This document shows, one piece after another, positions 22,284 through 35,115 of a stretch of DNA of 64,000 nucleotides. This DNA comes from Margaritifera margaritifera. Its lineage: Eukaryota > Mollusca > Bivalvia > Unionida > Margaritiferidae. A program made the position numbers and the translations under genes. The stretch lies in assembly GCA_029931535.1 (NCBI GenBank), contig JAQPZY010001148.1:703501-767500 (forward strand), read 5' to 3'. The stretch's first letter is position 1. Every line of letters starts with the position of its first letter. The notes below the pieces were generated by a model. It was not told where the DNA came from. It was given only the letters and a program-made list of their open reading frames with translations, and made no database searches.

Positions 22284-22611
22284 GCTAACGCGCATGCGAG
22301 AATGTCTAATAGGAAGAGAGCGATTGCGGTATCCAATGAAATTGACATGCGCGAAACGCAATATGTGTATGTGGGATGGGTTCACACAAACTGGCAGCTG
22401 AGCGGGAACATGGATATATACACACACATGGCGGAAAATGGTTCACAATGTTGGTTTGCTCTTTTGCTATTACTATTATCTAAGTTGACCAAAACAAAAA
22501 TTTCTCGGTGTGTACCCTGTGGACACTACAATTTTGTTGCCCACAATGTAAAAGGTGTCCATAACGAAGGTTTAAACTTTGGAACGGTGTCCAGAAGGCA
22601 GTACATTTGAG

Positions 22612-22613
<2 letters not shown>

Positions 22614-22663
<50 letters not shown>
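22614..22663. repeat. (CA)n(TA)n microsatellite
   Basis: About 13 CA units are followed directly by about 12 TA units. Confidence 0.97.
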
Positions 22664-24112
22664 GAACACAGGTATCGAACATGAAGGAGTTAGTGTAAAT
22701 TAAATCCTAAATTTCCGACACATGATTCAAGCTTATCATATCTGATTGTACTGTAATTCTGTAATTGTAATGTAAAAAATCAATAAAATGTAAGTCAAAC
22801 ATCACAGAGACAAATTTCAAGATAAACCGAAATATGCTAGATAAATGGATAAAATAGTACGCAATTTATACAGATCGTTCCATTACATAAAAATTGGTGA
22901 TTCAGTCGGAACACTAGGCATGCCAATGAATAACGTATTACATATTTTCCTTCTCATGTCGTCCATTGTCTTTTAGTTAAAGCATGTCATATTTTATTGC
23001 TAAATTAAACTGCAATGGGATTGGACACACGTTCTCACAAATTAGATCGTTCTTTATCTGCATGATATACTAAATGAGAAACTTAACATGGCGGCACGTA
23101 GCAAACGTAATAAAATATGAAAGAGACATAGAGAGAGGCAGAGACAGAGAGATAAAAAGACAGACAGATAGACAGAGACAGAGAAATACAGAGAGACAGA
23201 AACATAGAGCGTAGTAGATTACTCGTATAGTCTTTATATTTAATATACTTTCGAAGATAAAAATATATTGTTGATTCAGTCAGGTCATTACTCCATGAAA
23301 GATTATTAGTATCAATAATTGGTATTTTTAAGCTTTTGCTTTTGAGCTAAGTAATTTGGACAATAAAAAACAAAAATACATTCTGGACAGTTTCAATGAG
23401 CAATATCGGAGAAAAATGAAGATGATACAGATCGACACGGAAAGCGCTATACCTGTAACAACGTCTTATGTGTATTATGAGAAAGGAACGATTGACAGTA
23501 ATTTACTTTAAATATATGATCCTTTTTGTGTATTCAACATTAAAGCTATCTTCCAAGATGCAATAGCAAGTTTATTTCTGACATTTTCGTCAAGATTATT
23601 CCACTTATCTAATGTTGAGGGAAAGAAATACTTTTTCTCGTTAAGAAACAAAGTTATCAGTAACACTCACTGTATGTCATCTTTCAGAAATTTTGACCAG
23701 GATGTTACGTGTACTATGCAGTAAGTCGAAAAGTATTTACAAATTTTCTTTGCTGGTCAGTCATTCATTCGGACGGAGTCCATCTCATTCCATATATAGA
23801 GTTATATACAGATCTCATTTCTTTTGCTTCTATGCAGTTATTATAACGCGGATAACATTTTCTTTCTCTTTTTATTGTCTATTCATTCTTTCATTCATTG
23901 ATTCATTCGTTCGTTCGTTCTTTCATTCATTTATTCGATCTTTCATTCTGTTTGTCTTTCTTTTCTTCTTTCTTTCTCTCTGTCTATCTGAAAAGTACAT
24001 TGTCGGTGCCATGATTTCCTGCATTTGCAGCCGTTTAATGTCTCGGATAATTTCTACAAAATTTATTGACTCCACTTTTTTATAGTACTCATAAAAATAG
24101 AATCGTCCAAAA
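22664..24112. other. Intergenic DNA with purine-rich and ATTC-like patches
   Basis: The stretch 23120-23215 is a degenerate GA/GACA-rich strand asymmetry. The stretch 23880-23950 has short ATTC/GTTC runs. No gene was recognised. Confidence 0.6.
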
Positions 24113-24368
24113 AATAGAATCGTCCAGATTCGATAGTAAATAATGTCATCTAAATATATCTTATTCATACAGCCTAAATAGAATCGTTCAGATTCGATAG
24201 TAAATAATGTCATCTAAATATATCTTATTCATACAGCCTAAATAGAATCGTCCAGATTCGATAGTAAATAATGTCATCTAAATATATCTTATTCATACAG
24301 CCTAAATAGAATCGTCCAGATTCGATAGTAAATAATGTCATCTAAATATATCTTATTCATACAGCCTA
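24113..24368. repeat. 64-bp tandem repeat, four copies
   Basis: Units start at 24113, 24177, 24241 and 24305, each beginning aatagaatcgtccagattcg. They differ at very few positions, suggesting a recent expansion. Confidence 0.95.
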
Positions 24369-24766
24369 AATTTCAACAAAATGTATATTACTAATGTTTT
24401 AAGGAATAGAAATGTCATATTTCTAAATGTCTGAATTGCATCGCTTAAATCTCCTTGTAGTATAAATCTCTCATCGATTCATTTTATAAGGTGTGGAGTG
24501 AATGAAGGCATGCGAATTTATAGATGAAAAATCAGTCCATTGTGGGTTAACACACAAGCTGCGGCTGGTAGCTATATACAACATGTTCTGATCATGATGT
24601 AATATCGATGAGAAAACAATTTAGAAACATGGAGATAAAATGAAAGGACACCGCTCGCTTACAACTTGAAACTGTCAAAAGATGAACTGGTTGATGCGCG
24701 TTAGAGAGATTTATATTAAATTAAATAGGTCAAGGTTAAACTGAAACTGTTCTAGTTGTAAATTTT

Positions 24767-24786
24767 AAAAAAAAAAAAAAAAAAAA
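24767..24786. repeat. A-run
   Basis: An A homopolymer of about 20 bases, with no retroposed gene recognised upstream of it. Confidence 0.9.
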
Positions 24787-24879
24787 TGTACCAGTAGAAT
24801 GAGCTAATGTTTCCTCTGGCATGATTTCAAGATACGTTAAAAACCAAGCAATTTTTGAGAAACTGATCGTATCATTTAG

Positions 24880-24881
<2 letters not shown>

Positions 24882-24942
<61 letters not shown>
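24882..24942. repeat. (TC)n microsatellite
   Basis: About 30 TC dinucleotides, followed by a short CA run. Confidence 0.97.
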
Positions 24943-24944
<2 letters not shown>

Positions 24945-25629
24945 AAACACACACAGAAGTAGTTATCAAAAAGATAATCGACCTGCTATAGTTACTGAAT
25001 ATAAATACAGGTTGAAGTTATTGCGAGCGTGTCTCGCTCCCTTTTTTTTACATTATTTGCTTTCAAGCGTTACTTTCTTTATTTACTGAAAGTATAAGCG
25101 AAGTACTCCTTGGTATATACCAATATTTTAATGAACGACAAAGAGCTCACTCGCATCTTTAAATCTACACCACTGCTCAATGTTACCCTTTCATCCATAT
25201 CTCCTTCTCCAGAATAATTATGAATGAAAATTTGGCTACATTTAAGAAATTATATGTGAATATACACTAACGTCACGGACGGAAAAATTTGAATGCATCG
25301 CATCAGTCTGCTTCTCTAGTGCGTATTATCAGGGAATTTATTTGACATCCCATGAATATTATAATTATCTTTCATGTTGCTCTTCGTTGCAAAGCCGCAA
25401 TGTTGAAATTTTGTGACAAATAAATTTGCATAGATATCAGATGAGAAAATTTCTTACAAGTAAGGTAACCATCGGTGAAACAAGAGTTACTTCCCCTGCA
25501 AAAGCCCCGTATGCTATACAACTACGTACTGTAACAAACGTTAATATATTTAAAATGAAAAGTATGTCCGATATGTCGAAAAATTTAAGAATGATTCTAA
25601 AATAATCAGATCTGTTGAATTTTGCATAA

Positions 25630-27190
25630 AACAAGAGGTCCTAGTGGCCTGAGATCGCTCACCTGGATGTCATCTGCCTAATAGCTGCATTCTGTACAAA
25701 CTTCTTTGTTATGAAAACAATTGTTTCAAGGTGTTTCTAGTTTTTCTGCCTTCATCCATATAGGATTGCAGACCAGCATCATCTGTGCAAAACTGAAAGA
25801 CCACTAATTATATTCAGCAGTTGTAACGCTTTATCTGATAGGTTACTATAAATAAGTGGACTGGGAATTCCAAAGATCACCAAAACATGAACCTTTATAT
25901 GTGCCTGTCTGAACTATTTATTATAAGTAGATCTTGATTTTAATCTGATACAACTTATTTTTAGTAATGGTGGACGTTTTTTTATGGTGGATCGGTATCT
26001 TTTGCGTAAATTTGAAAGGTCTTTCTGCCAGATTGTTTTCTGTCAAGTTTGATCAGACTCTATTCAACAGTTGCTGAGAAGAAGTTGTTGAAAGTTTTGT
26101 TTCTTCTGTTTTTAGTAACGACGGCCATATTTGATGGCATATCAGGATTCTTTGTATACATTTGAAAGGTTCCTAAGCAGCGTGCCTTCTATCAAGGTTC
26201 AACAAATTCTATTGAGCGGTCTTGGAGAAGACGTCGTATAAGTTTGTGTTATATTTTTAGCAACTGATACCATATCTGATTGCAGATCGGCATCTCTTGT
26301 ACAAATTTGAAAGCCCTCTATGCCAGCATGTTTTTGTTAAAGTTGGTCAATTTGTGTTGAGCTGTTTGCATTACTTGTACAACTTGAAAGGTCTCTAAGC
26401 CATGATGCTTTCTGTGAAATTTGGTGAAATTCTGTTGAGCTGTGTTTAAGAAGAAGTTATTTCAATCTTTTTATATTTTGTCCCACAGCGGCCATATTTG
26501 ACGGCGAGTCGGTATTTTTTGTGCAAATTTGAAATGTCTTTCTGATATAATGCATTCGGTCAAGTTTCGTCAGATTCTGTTCCAACATTTAGGAGAATAT
26601 TTTATGGCGGATCGGCAATATTTGTATAAATTGGAAAGGTTTTCAAGTCAGGATATTTTCTGCCAAATATAGTCAAATTCTTTTTTTGTTTTTTGTTTTT
26701 TGTTTGTTAAATATGGTCAAATTCTGTTTAGGGATTTTGGAAAAGAAGGGATTTAAATTTGTTCTATTTTTAGTAACAGCGTCCAAATTTGATGGGGGAT
26801 CAAAAACAAATGTACATATTCCAATGCTCTTTAATAAAGGATGCTTTTTCAGATTTGGTCAAATTCGGTTAAGCGACTTTTAAAATGAAGTCGTTTAAAT
26901 AGTTTCTTTTTTAGTAATGGCGGCTATATTTTATAGCCGATGCATCATTTGTACAAATTTGAAAGCCCGTGTTACCAGGATGCTTTCTTTCAAGCATGGT
27001 CAAATTATATTCAGCGGTTTTGAAATAGAAATCTTTAAAAGGGTTTTCTATTTTAGTAAAAGTGGTTTTTTATTTTTAGTAACAGGGGCCATACTTGAAG
27101 GCATGTCATTTTAAAAATTTGAAATGTCTTCCTGCCAGACGCGGTTTTTGAGCAGCTATATTTGATGGTGGATCGGAATACTTTGTATGA
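25630..27190. repeat. Degenerate bivalve-type repeat, about 145-bp unit
   Basis: It opens with acaagaggtcctagtggcct followed by gagatcgctcacctgg, a header style I associate with bivalve genomes. About nine diverged units follow. Each cycles through 'gcggccatatttgatggc', 'ggatcggcatctttTgtac', 'aaatttgaaaggtctttctg', 'caagtttggtcaaattctgt' and 'gaagaagttgtt'. The 'ttgaaaggt' block recurs near 26013, 26158, 26305, 26383, 26527, 26625, 26957 and 27116, mostly about 145 bp apart. No protein is encoded. Confidence 0.7.
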
Positions 27191-27736
27191 AACCCTTCAT
27201 GCAACGACTTCTTGGTCAAAAACTGGTTCAATAAGTCTTTAGATAAAGTTAAAAATAGCAATTCTTTACTGACATAAGACTGACGGCACGATTCACGACG
27301 GTCGCAGTGTCATACCATAAGCTAGCGTAGACTTACGGTCAGGAGTGCTAAGAAATGAGAACAACATTGTATGTAGGAATTTAGATGCACGTGAGCTAAC
27401 ATTATAGTAGGTGGTTGAATAATAAAAGTCTATTGTTGGTGAAATCTCATTTATTTTTTAATTTTTTTTTTTCAGATCTTAATCTTTAATCAACGATAGA
27501 GATATTCCTCAAAAAGTGTCCTTAAATCACTGCATTCGAACTGCAGGCAAACAAAACAACTATAACTATCCAACAATTCATTTTGTATGGCCTAAATGTT
27601 AGTAATACTCTGGCACTGATTGAAAAGTGACACTTTGGCATGCAACAAATGCTTTAATATTCAGGTATTCTATATATAGACTTTATGATGCTGCAGAGGA
27701 CATCTGACATGTACACCCTTATGAAAATGAAAATCT
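27191..27736. other. Intergenic DNA
   Basis: Nothing recognisable was seen apart from a T-run near 27450. Confidence 0.5.
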
Positions 27737-28295
27737 TTATTCAAGTAATGTAGGTCACAGTCCTAAAGCATAAATGAGTATATTCAAGTAATGTAGGTTA
27801 CAGTCCCAAATCAAAAATGAGTATATTCAAGTAATGTAGGTCACAGTAACAAAGCATAAATGGGTATATTCAAGTAATGTAGGTCACAGTCACAGTCACA
27901 AATCATAAATGGGTATATTCAAGTAATGTAGGTCACAGTCACAGTCTCAACTCATAAATGAGTATATTCAAGTAATGTAGGTCACAGTCCCAAATCATAA
28001 ATGAGTATATTAAAGTAATGTAGGTCACAGTCACAGTCCCAAATCATAAATGGGTATATTCAAGTAATGTAGGTCACAGTCACAGTCACAAATCATAAAT
28101 GAGTATATTCAAGTAATGTAGGTCACAGTCCCAAATCATAAATGAGTATATTCAAGTAATGTAGGTCACAGTCACAGTCCCAACTCATAAATGAGTATAT
28201 TCAAGTAATGTAGGTCACAGTCACAGTCCCAAATTATAAATGGGTATATTCAAGTAATGTAGGTCACAGTCCCAAATCATAAATGGGTATATTCA
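27737..28295. repeat. 43/49-bp tandem repeat, about 12 copies
   Basis: The unit is tattcaagtaatgtaggtca plus cagtcccaaatcataaatgagta. Some units contain an extra 'cacagt', giving 49 bp, so two length classes alternate. Confidence 0.93.
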
Positions 28296-29094
28296 ATAAT
28301 AACAATATACTGGGTAGTTAGCGACTAAGAAAAGGACGAGTCATATTCATACGTATTTATTGTACAACATATTACACTCCAGGAGATCCATTATGTGCTT
28401 TAATATATATAAAGGAAATTTGTTGATGGAATTTAATACAAATATGTTTTTGTTTCGCATAACAGACACGAACAAAAAAACATTCAGTCTCGAAGCCACT
28501 GTCACAAATTGTACATGTTATTTCTAATTAAGAGAAATAATCATATCTGTGTGTGCTAAGACTAAGATATATACAGCTTTCTCTTAATTTACAAATTAAA
28601 GTACAAGGGTTTTTCAGTAAGGTCTAAATATGGTTTTATATGAAAATCATGCTAAAACTTGTTTATTCTCCATCTTTCCTTTACCACACCATGTTTGTAT
28701 ATTAATATCAACACATCTTTATTTTGAAAATCTCTTGACAACTTTCATCTCATGCATCTTGATTATGCAAAGATTCTCCAAACCAATAGACAAACCAGGG
28801 TTATTTGAAATGTTATGAATATTTTCTTATAACTATTTTGTTTCTTTGAACTCGTCAATACATTTAAGGCCGATCGAAAGACAAAATAGCGTTGTACATG
28901 CAGCACGCCAGACACCTGCATATATATGAATGTGACGTAACATAGGTAAATGACAGTGACCTAAAAATGTCTGAAAAGTAGAACAATTCTGTTACTGAGC
29001 AAAATGCATAAAAATCCGGACGTTCTTAGGGTACTCTCTGACTGATATAAAAGATCGACTTGGATACAGTTTGCGGATGTAATTTTCTGTCATA
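28296..29094. other. Intergenic DNA before the mariner
   Basis: No gene was recognised. I could not place a 5' terminal inverted repeat for the mariner here. Confidence 0.5.
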
Positions 29095-29950
29095 TCCTAC
29101 AATTGTGAGATGTTTTCATCGTTTAAAAGATGATGGCGAATCCATGAAAGATGACCCGCATTCTTGAAGACCATTTCCTGAGATTGGTGAGCAGAAAGTG
29201 GTTGCCGTGGAGACAGTAATTGATGAAAATGCTCGATACACAGTGTAATATAGTTGTATTATCAGAGGCATTAAATCGTCAGCTTTTTTAATATATTGAA
29301 GAATCTTGACTCGGCTTGCAATCGCCAAACACATACTCGCCATATTTAAAAAGAGTGACGAGAGACGTTTGAATGAGATTGTCACAGCTAATGCAACATG
29401 GATGTACTTTCTTGAACTCGTCTCATGAGAAAATAATAAAGGTTGGATCGGAGAAAAAGAGCAGAGACCCACAATCGTTCGACTTAGTCGGATTGTCAAG
29501 AGAACTTTATACGCATTATTTTTTTATGTAAACGGTCGTGTCGTCCAGGCACCTGCGCCTGACTCTGCTAGTGTTACTGGATATTTGTATGCCTCCAAAG
29601 ACTTGCAAAACGTTGTGAAACACTACCTAACCACCCGTTCGCGCACTAGTACCTGAGGTGTCCATCTACTCTATGACAACGCACCGGCACATAAATCTGC
29701 CGAAGTCACAGACTTCCTAAAGGAGCACAGAATCCAAAATTTGCCACATCCTCCATACAACCCTGATTTAGTTTCAAAGTTATTTTTGAATGAATCCCGT
29801 TATCAAAGATTTGCTGAGGGGCAGACGATTTGAAATCTACCATGTGGCTGGAAGTGCATTTTTCCAGTCTATGAACAACAAACTAAAACGTGAATACAAA
29901 AATTTCATTTAATAATTGGATAATCAGACTGAGAAAGTGTGTAGAGGTGC
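29095..29950 (+). pseudogene. Dead mariner-type (Tc1/mariner) transposase
   Basis: Translated across several frames, the + strand gives FHRLKDDGESMKDDP (helix-turn-helix/linker region, about 29112), a WIGEKEQRPTI block (about 29443), VVQAPAPDSASVTGYLYASK (about 29541), LLYDNAPAHKSAEVTDFLKE (29667 on) and LPHPPYNPDL. Mariner transposases cut and paste DNA with three acidic residues. Here the first, normally in G-D-E-T-W, reads ANATW with Asn at 29390-29392. The second (DNAPAH, Asp at 29675) is kept. The third, expected just after NPDL, is not found. Several stops (for example before GVHLLYD) confirm decay. Terminal repeats were not located. Confidence 0.85.
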
Positions 29951-30879
29951 ATGGGTAGTACTTTGTCATACTGTTCACTAATAAAGAACTTTGTTGTACA
30001 GCTCACTAATATTCAGAACATTTTAAATACCCCTCGTAATAACATGCTTAATTTCATGAACCCAAAACTTACAACTGTTTGCGTTATATAATTTAAGTTA
30101 CATATTGTAACAACTTTTAGGAAGTCATCTAGATGGATGACTTGTTAGTCAATTTTAACAAGTATGTAATTGGTTTTACCATATGCATATATTTGAGACT
30201 ATTTCTTACTAACTCCCTCATAAGAAACCAGATAACGTCAGATCTTGAATCTTTCAGTGTATATTTACAGTAATGTGCGTGTATTCTGTCAATATCAGGG
30301 TATGACTAAATCTGTAGATTTCAGTCCTTTGAGATATGATGGGCAATGCATTGGTATCGAAAATACTGAAACGTATAACTGCTGATAGTTTTCCAAACTT
30401 ACAAATTTTGCTTTCCACTGAAATTTATTATTTTTGTTAAGCTTTTTCTGATAAGACCATTAGACATTTATGCCATTAGACATTTATGATTTTCAAAAAC
30501 AAAAGAAAAACACTTTTTGTACTTCGGCATAGAGCCACCTCTTAGAAAAACTACAACATATGTTTTGTCAAAATAAATTTTTGATCCCAGATGATCACCA
30601 TACTATTTAAGCTTGGTTTGTTATCTTTGGATCACACGTTTTGTAAATCGTATAAAAAAAGAAAAAAGCAATGGCCAAAGAATACAATCACTGAGCTCTC
30701 ATTTGAAGCTTTTGAAATGTATACTATAGAGCAACCCTATTCATTCTACGAATGCTTTCCCCAAAACTATAAATATGTAATAAAATCTATCATGTCATTT
30801 TGCCAATTATTTCCAGATAACTGTGTGCAAAACCAATATGTTGTCCACAGTGCTAAAACTTGTTCAGAAATCGGCTAAC
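29951..30879. other. Intergenic AT-rich DNA
   Basis: No similarity to a known family was recognised. An open stretch at 30591-30878 has no features that would make it a gene. Confidence 0.5.
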
Positions 30880-31145
30880 TCAACAGCAGTTAATTTTTTT
30901 TTTAGCCTCTTGTTTAAAATAGATGTAGATACTTTACCAAGTACAGGTAATAAACTGATACCTCTATAGTTATTTGCAATATCTTTATCATCCATTCTGT
31001 GTATTGGAAGTAGTATAGATGGGCACCAGTCTTTTGGGAAATATGAAGTTTTAAACAGCAAAAATTAAAGGGCTCAAACGAGGATAAGATAAAATTCTGC
31101 AGCCTTAACAAATTCAGGCGCCATGCCATCAATACCAGCTATTTA
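30880..31145 (-). pseudogene. LINE reverse transcriptase fragment
   Basis: On the - strand two frames carry pieces of the N-terminal RT blocks of a non-LTR element. The clearest is FPKDWCPSILLPIHRMDDKD followed by NNYRGISLLPVLGKV (31040-30930), the RT block with the invariant N-x-Y-R-x-I-S-L. A frame change near 31060 joins the upstream part. It is too short to assign to a clade, and it differs from the LINE at 19-21 kb. Confidence 0.8.
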
Positions 31146-31869
31146 ACACAATTTAGATATATTTATGTCAGTGATTGGATTGCGATTAAACTAGCATATA
31201 AGTTAAAAAAAAAGTCTAAGGATAAATGAGGTGGATACGAGTATTTGCCATGTTGATGATATCAGATCCACTTGGACATCTTGTTTACTTATATTTCATT
31301 TTTAGGTGTTGATTCTTTCGGCTGATAGCTTGGACTATAGTATTATATTCTCAGAAATAATTGCCAATCTGCGTCGACATAACCTCCACCCTACCCACCC
31401 CCACCCCCAAATTGCCTCGTTTCACATAAGATCATAACAATCTATCGTAATGTTACTAGTTGTAGCTTAATTTATCATAAATCTTAGGTGAAATATGTTG
31501 TCGTTTACTTGTGAAACAAGGCGCTGGATCTATCCCCTGGGCAAGGTCGTTGGAAATTTTAATTGATGACTCCGTGTATGGTTAAAGATCTATTTGTTTA
31601 TATGATCGAATTTTACATTGTCTTCATTTGAAAAATGAGTATTTCTGTCCGCGTGATCTCATCCACTTTTTGTTTTTAAAAAAACAACGTCAAAATGGGG
31701 GGGGGGGGATTATATTGGAGTCTTTGTGTCCACTCTTTCTTGCCTCGCGTCCGTCTGTATCTTCGACCGTACGAGAAATTTGTGCAGAATGTATATTCGC
31801 CAATAGTATCCCAGCTTTTGTTTGGTATTTGGTAGACAGTATTACCATTTGGTATTTGGTAGACAGTAT
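31146..31869. other. Intergenic DNA
   Basis: It contains a G-run near 31696 and a direct repeat 'tttggtatttggtagacagt' (about 31818-31870). No gene was recognised. Confidence 0.55.
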
Positions 31870-32030
31870 TACCACCATAATGCGCCGGCAGATCTGGGTT
31901 GATGCAGATTTGTAAGAACTAACCAGTAGAACAATAAACATAGACCCTTATCGGCTGGCGCATTATGCGATGGCAGATCAGGGTCTATGTTGCTTGCAAT
32001 TGGACCGAGATTACACGCAAGTATATACTG
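31870..32030. mobile_element. Third copy of the 15-kb MITE-like family
   Basis: It shares 'ataatgcgccggcagatctg', 'ggctggcgcattatgcgatg', 'gcagatcagggtctatgttg' and 'attggaccgagatt..acgcaagtatatact' with the elements at 15341-16045. Only the right-hand terminal region is clear. Confidence 0.6.
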
Positions 32031-33138
32031 TACTCTACGACTTAGAAGAGAGCTATACAGCTCCTCAATTTATCTACATTCGCAGATGAAAATTAAGCAC
32101 CATCTTCAATAGTTATGTTCAACCACACGTGTTTTAGTTCACCAATCATAATGAAATCTAATACGAGGATTATAAACGAAGGAATGTCCCTTTTGGTTTA
32201 AGTGTCAGAAGGTCAAAAGTGGGAGTCACTTGGTCATGAGCAACACTGACATTTCTGTGAAATGATGCATTTTTTCTTTGGTCTGTATTCATGAAACGTC
32301 ATTAGTGGATTAGCATGGCATAGACAAAAGGTGTCCCTATCACTCTAGGGTTAAAACGTTTAATGGCAGAGATCGCTGCAGTTACTAACAATACTGTTTT
32401 TTTCTCTGTGCTAACTACTATTGGCATAGAACTTTACAGAGCTCACTTTGTAACTAAGACTATGCGGGCGCCATCCAAAATCTCGGCGCTCCAGGGGGGA
32501 AATAGTTGTAATAACCTGGTGATCTATTTATCTCTAAATTTATCAACGGAAAATCTAGCAAGCAAACATGGAATACTGACATTTTTGGCAAACACCAAAG
32601 CAGTAGAAACAAAATTGTCCCTGGGACTGAACTCTTAGTACAAAATTTTCTTATGATATTATACAGGAAATCATTTTTTTTGTGTACAGGAGGATTAATG
32701 CGATGGTTTAAGCTTTAATAAGTAAGTGGCATCTAACGGTCTTCATGCACGAAATAGCAGTTTTCTTTGGAGGTGTATAAATTTGCACTGCCCTAGACTT
32801 TGCAAGGGCTACAGTACTAAAACTATATCCATTCTTGGAAGGAGGTCGTGGAGCGGAGAGTGGTGATGATTGTACTGGCAGTTTACAAACCCAGGAGCAA
32901 TGCTAATAGTCTCAGGTTAAAATAGTCCTTTCAAGATTATTTATGGGATATGCGGGGCCTTTATGTTTGGAGTCACAAGAATCTCTATCATTTTTTTCTT
33001 GAAATTTATTTTCTGACTAATGAACGTTCGGACCAGAGAACCCTTCTTTCAAACCACTGAACCTTTGAACTATACAACCATAACCCTTGCAGAGTAGCTG
33101 AGCTAGGGATTTGCCATCCCCTGGATAATATAAGTCCC

Positions 33139-33155
33139 TGTTGTTGTTGTTGTTG

Positions 33156-33207
<52 letters not shown>

Positions 33208-33234
33208 ATATTATTATTATTATTATTATTATTA
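33139..33234. repeat. (GTT)n(ATT)n microsatellite
   Basis: GTT units pass into a long ATT run interrupted once by 'aaat'. Confidence 0.95.
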
Positions 33235-33336
33235 ACCTCTAGATGCTGGAATATGCAATTAATTTTCTTTTCCTTTATTTTCTTATCTTTTATTTATTTA
33301 TCTGATTTTAAAATAGAAATGAAAAAATACGTGACA

Positions 33337-33371
<35 letters not shown>

Positions 33372-33385
33372 AATAAATAAATAAG
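33337..33385. repeat. (AAAT)n microsatellite
   Basis: About 12 tetranucleotide units with one slipped unit near the end. Confidence 0.95.
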
Positions 33386-34129
33386 AAACAAGAGCATGCC
33401 GCTTTAACTGTAAATTATTTCTCTACAATGTGTTCAATAGTATCATCAACATAATGACAGAACCATTTTCCTTCTCGTGAGTATCTGAGACCTTGACCGT
33501 TGAACTTTTGACTTCTAAGTCAGTAACCTATTTCCTTCATTCAAAGGAAAATCAATTATCATAGAGAATTCTGGTCAAGATACACAATTCAGAACTAATT
33601 TATTGCGTGGAAACTAAAATGAACATATATGGAAGGGGGGATAGGGGGAGGGGAGGGGAGGAATGGGGAATAATATCGCTGATTTTGAACCAGTTGGCTC
33701 ACCAGTAATTGAATACATGAATACATGAACCAGACTGACTTTTGTGGAGAAAACATAATCTACTTCAACGAGATATTTTGTGAATTAAATTTTTGTTGTT
33801 GCTATAATTATTGGTTAAAATTCACTGTAATATATGTGCATACATCCATCGGTAAGTTATGCCTGTAACTTTATTTTTGTTTACTATTGAGGATACATAC
33901 TGGTGAATGTAATACATAAAATATTCGTTATGTATTTCATGTATCTTTTTTTAACATCTTGCCTGATTAAAGTTAGGTATGACTTAAAATAAAGTAATAT
34001 ACAGTACTTTTAAAAACCTACCATATGACTGTCAGAATGTCAGAGCATTTGAGCTATAGTACTTCCAATAACCCTATAGTACATCATATCATTCATGAGA
34101 AAACGTTTACAAAATATTCTATATATACC

Positions 34130-34180
34130 TACGCACACACACAAGCACGCACACACACACACACACACACAGACACACAC
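34130..34180. repeat. (CA)n microsatellite, imperfect
   Basis: A CA-rich run with a few G interruptions. Confidence 0.92.
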
Positions 34181-34984
34181 ACTAAAAGAAAATATATTTT
34201 GGCGGAGATGGCAACATGTACAAAACTTACATCACCCATGACCATATGAAATCATAAATAGCATACATTTGACATTTGATACTTCTCTTGTCTTTATGGA
34301 AAGTTTCTCTTCTTTACTGGGCAATTTCCTAAATTATTTATAAAGAAAAAAATTATTAACTTCATGGATCAAGACATACAGTTTTTCTCACTTTTTTGGG
34401 GTAGAGTGGGAAGTGGAGTTTATTATTAGTCTGAATCAGGTAGTCTCTCTGATGATTATGGAGGAATATTTTATGGGAAAATAAGGCAAATATTTGTCAT
34501 TCATTTGTTTTCATAAGACTATAATTAGTGTTCATCCAATATAATTTGATGTCATCGAAATTAAGCAAGCTATACAGTAACCTGCTGGAAGATTCAGCAA
34601 ATTTTCAATACTATTTTCATATAAAAAATACTGTTTTTTAATTTTTATTTTATTTTGAATTTCAATAATATTATCATATTCATATGATTCTGTTGTGACT
34701 TCCTCCCAATGCAAACAGTGAATAAATAATCTGGCACCTCAACCGTATATTGTAATAAGTCTGTCAAGCAGATTAGGAGCGATAAAACTTTGAAGCATTT
34801 CATTGAAACAACAGAATTATCTCCCTTGCTCTACAAGTAATATTTCCCAAACTTGGTTTATTCTACTACATAGCATTTTGCAACGGATTTTAATTTTTTT
34901 CTTAAGGTATTCTTGTCAGCAGGGCATATTCATTTAATTATGTATTATACTTTTTTTTAAAAAAAGAATGCTGCTTTTAAATAT

Positions 34985-35115
34985 TAGTATTAGATTCTGT
35001 GATTTTGGTCTTACCATAACAAAACGGTATGCAATTATATATTTTGTTTAAGTTTTTGTATTTGTAATTGTTTGTTTGTATCGTCTGAATAGAAAAAGAG
35101 ATCCTCAAAGATCCG
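34985..35115. repeat. Dispersed repeat, copy 1 (partner at 38048-38175)
   Basis: 'attagtattagattctgtga', 'accataacaaaacggtat', 'tttttgtatttgtaattgtt' and 'gaatagaaaaagagatc' match in order the partner at 38048-38175. The two are in direct orientation, 3 kb apart. Confidence 0.6.

Larger units (their letters stand above)
32031..34984. other. Intergenic DNA with simple repeats
   Basis: The stretch 32150-32400 resembles the AGGTCA-rich repeat of the 9.5-kb region. Microsatellites are listed separately, and a G-rich patch lies at 33630-33670. An open frame at 32363-32638 is unlike any family I know and is not called. Confidence 0.55.

Noticed and set aside
29116..29499. A 127-codon - strand frame
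   Set aside because: It lies opposite the mariner transposase relic, whose + strand motifs are clear.
32363..32638. A 91-codon + frame as a possible gene
   Set aside because: No splice signals, homology or neighbouring support, and it partly overlaps repeat-like sequence.
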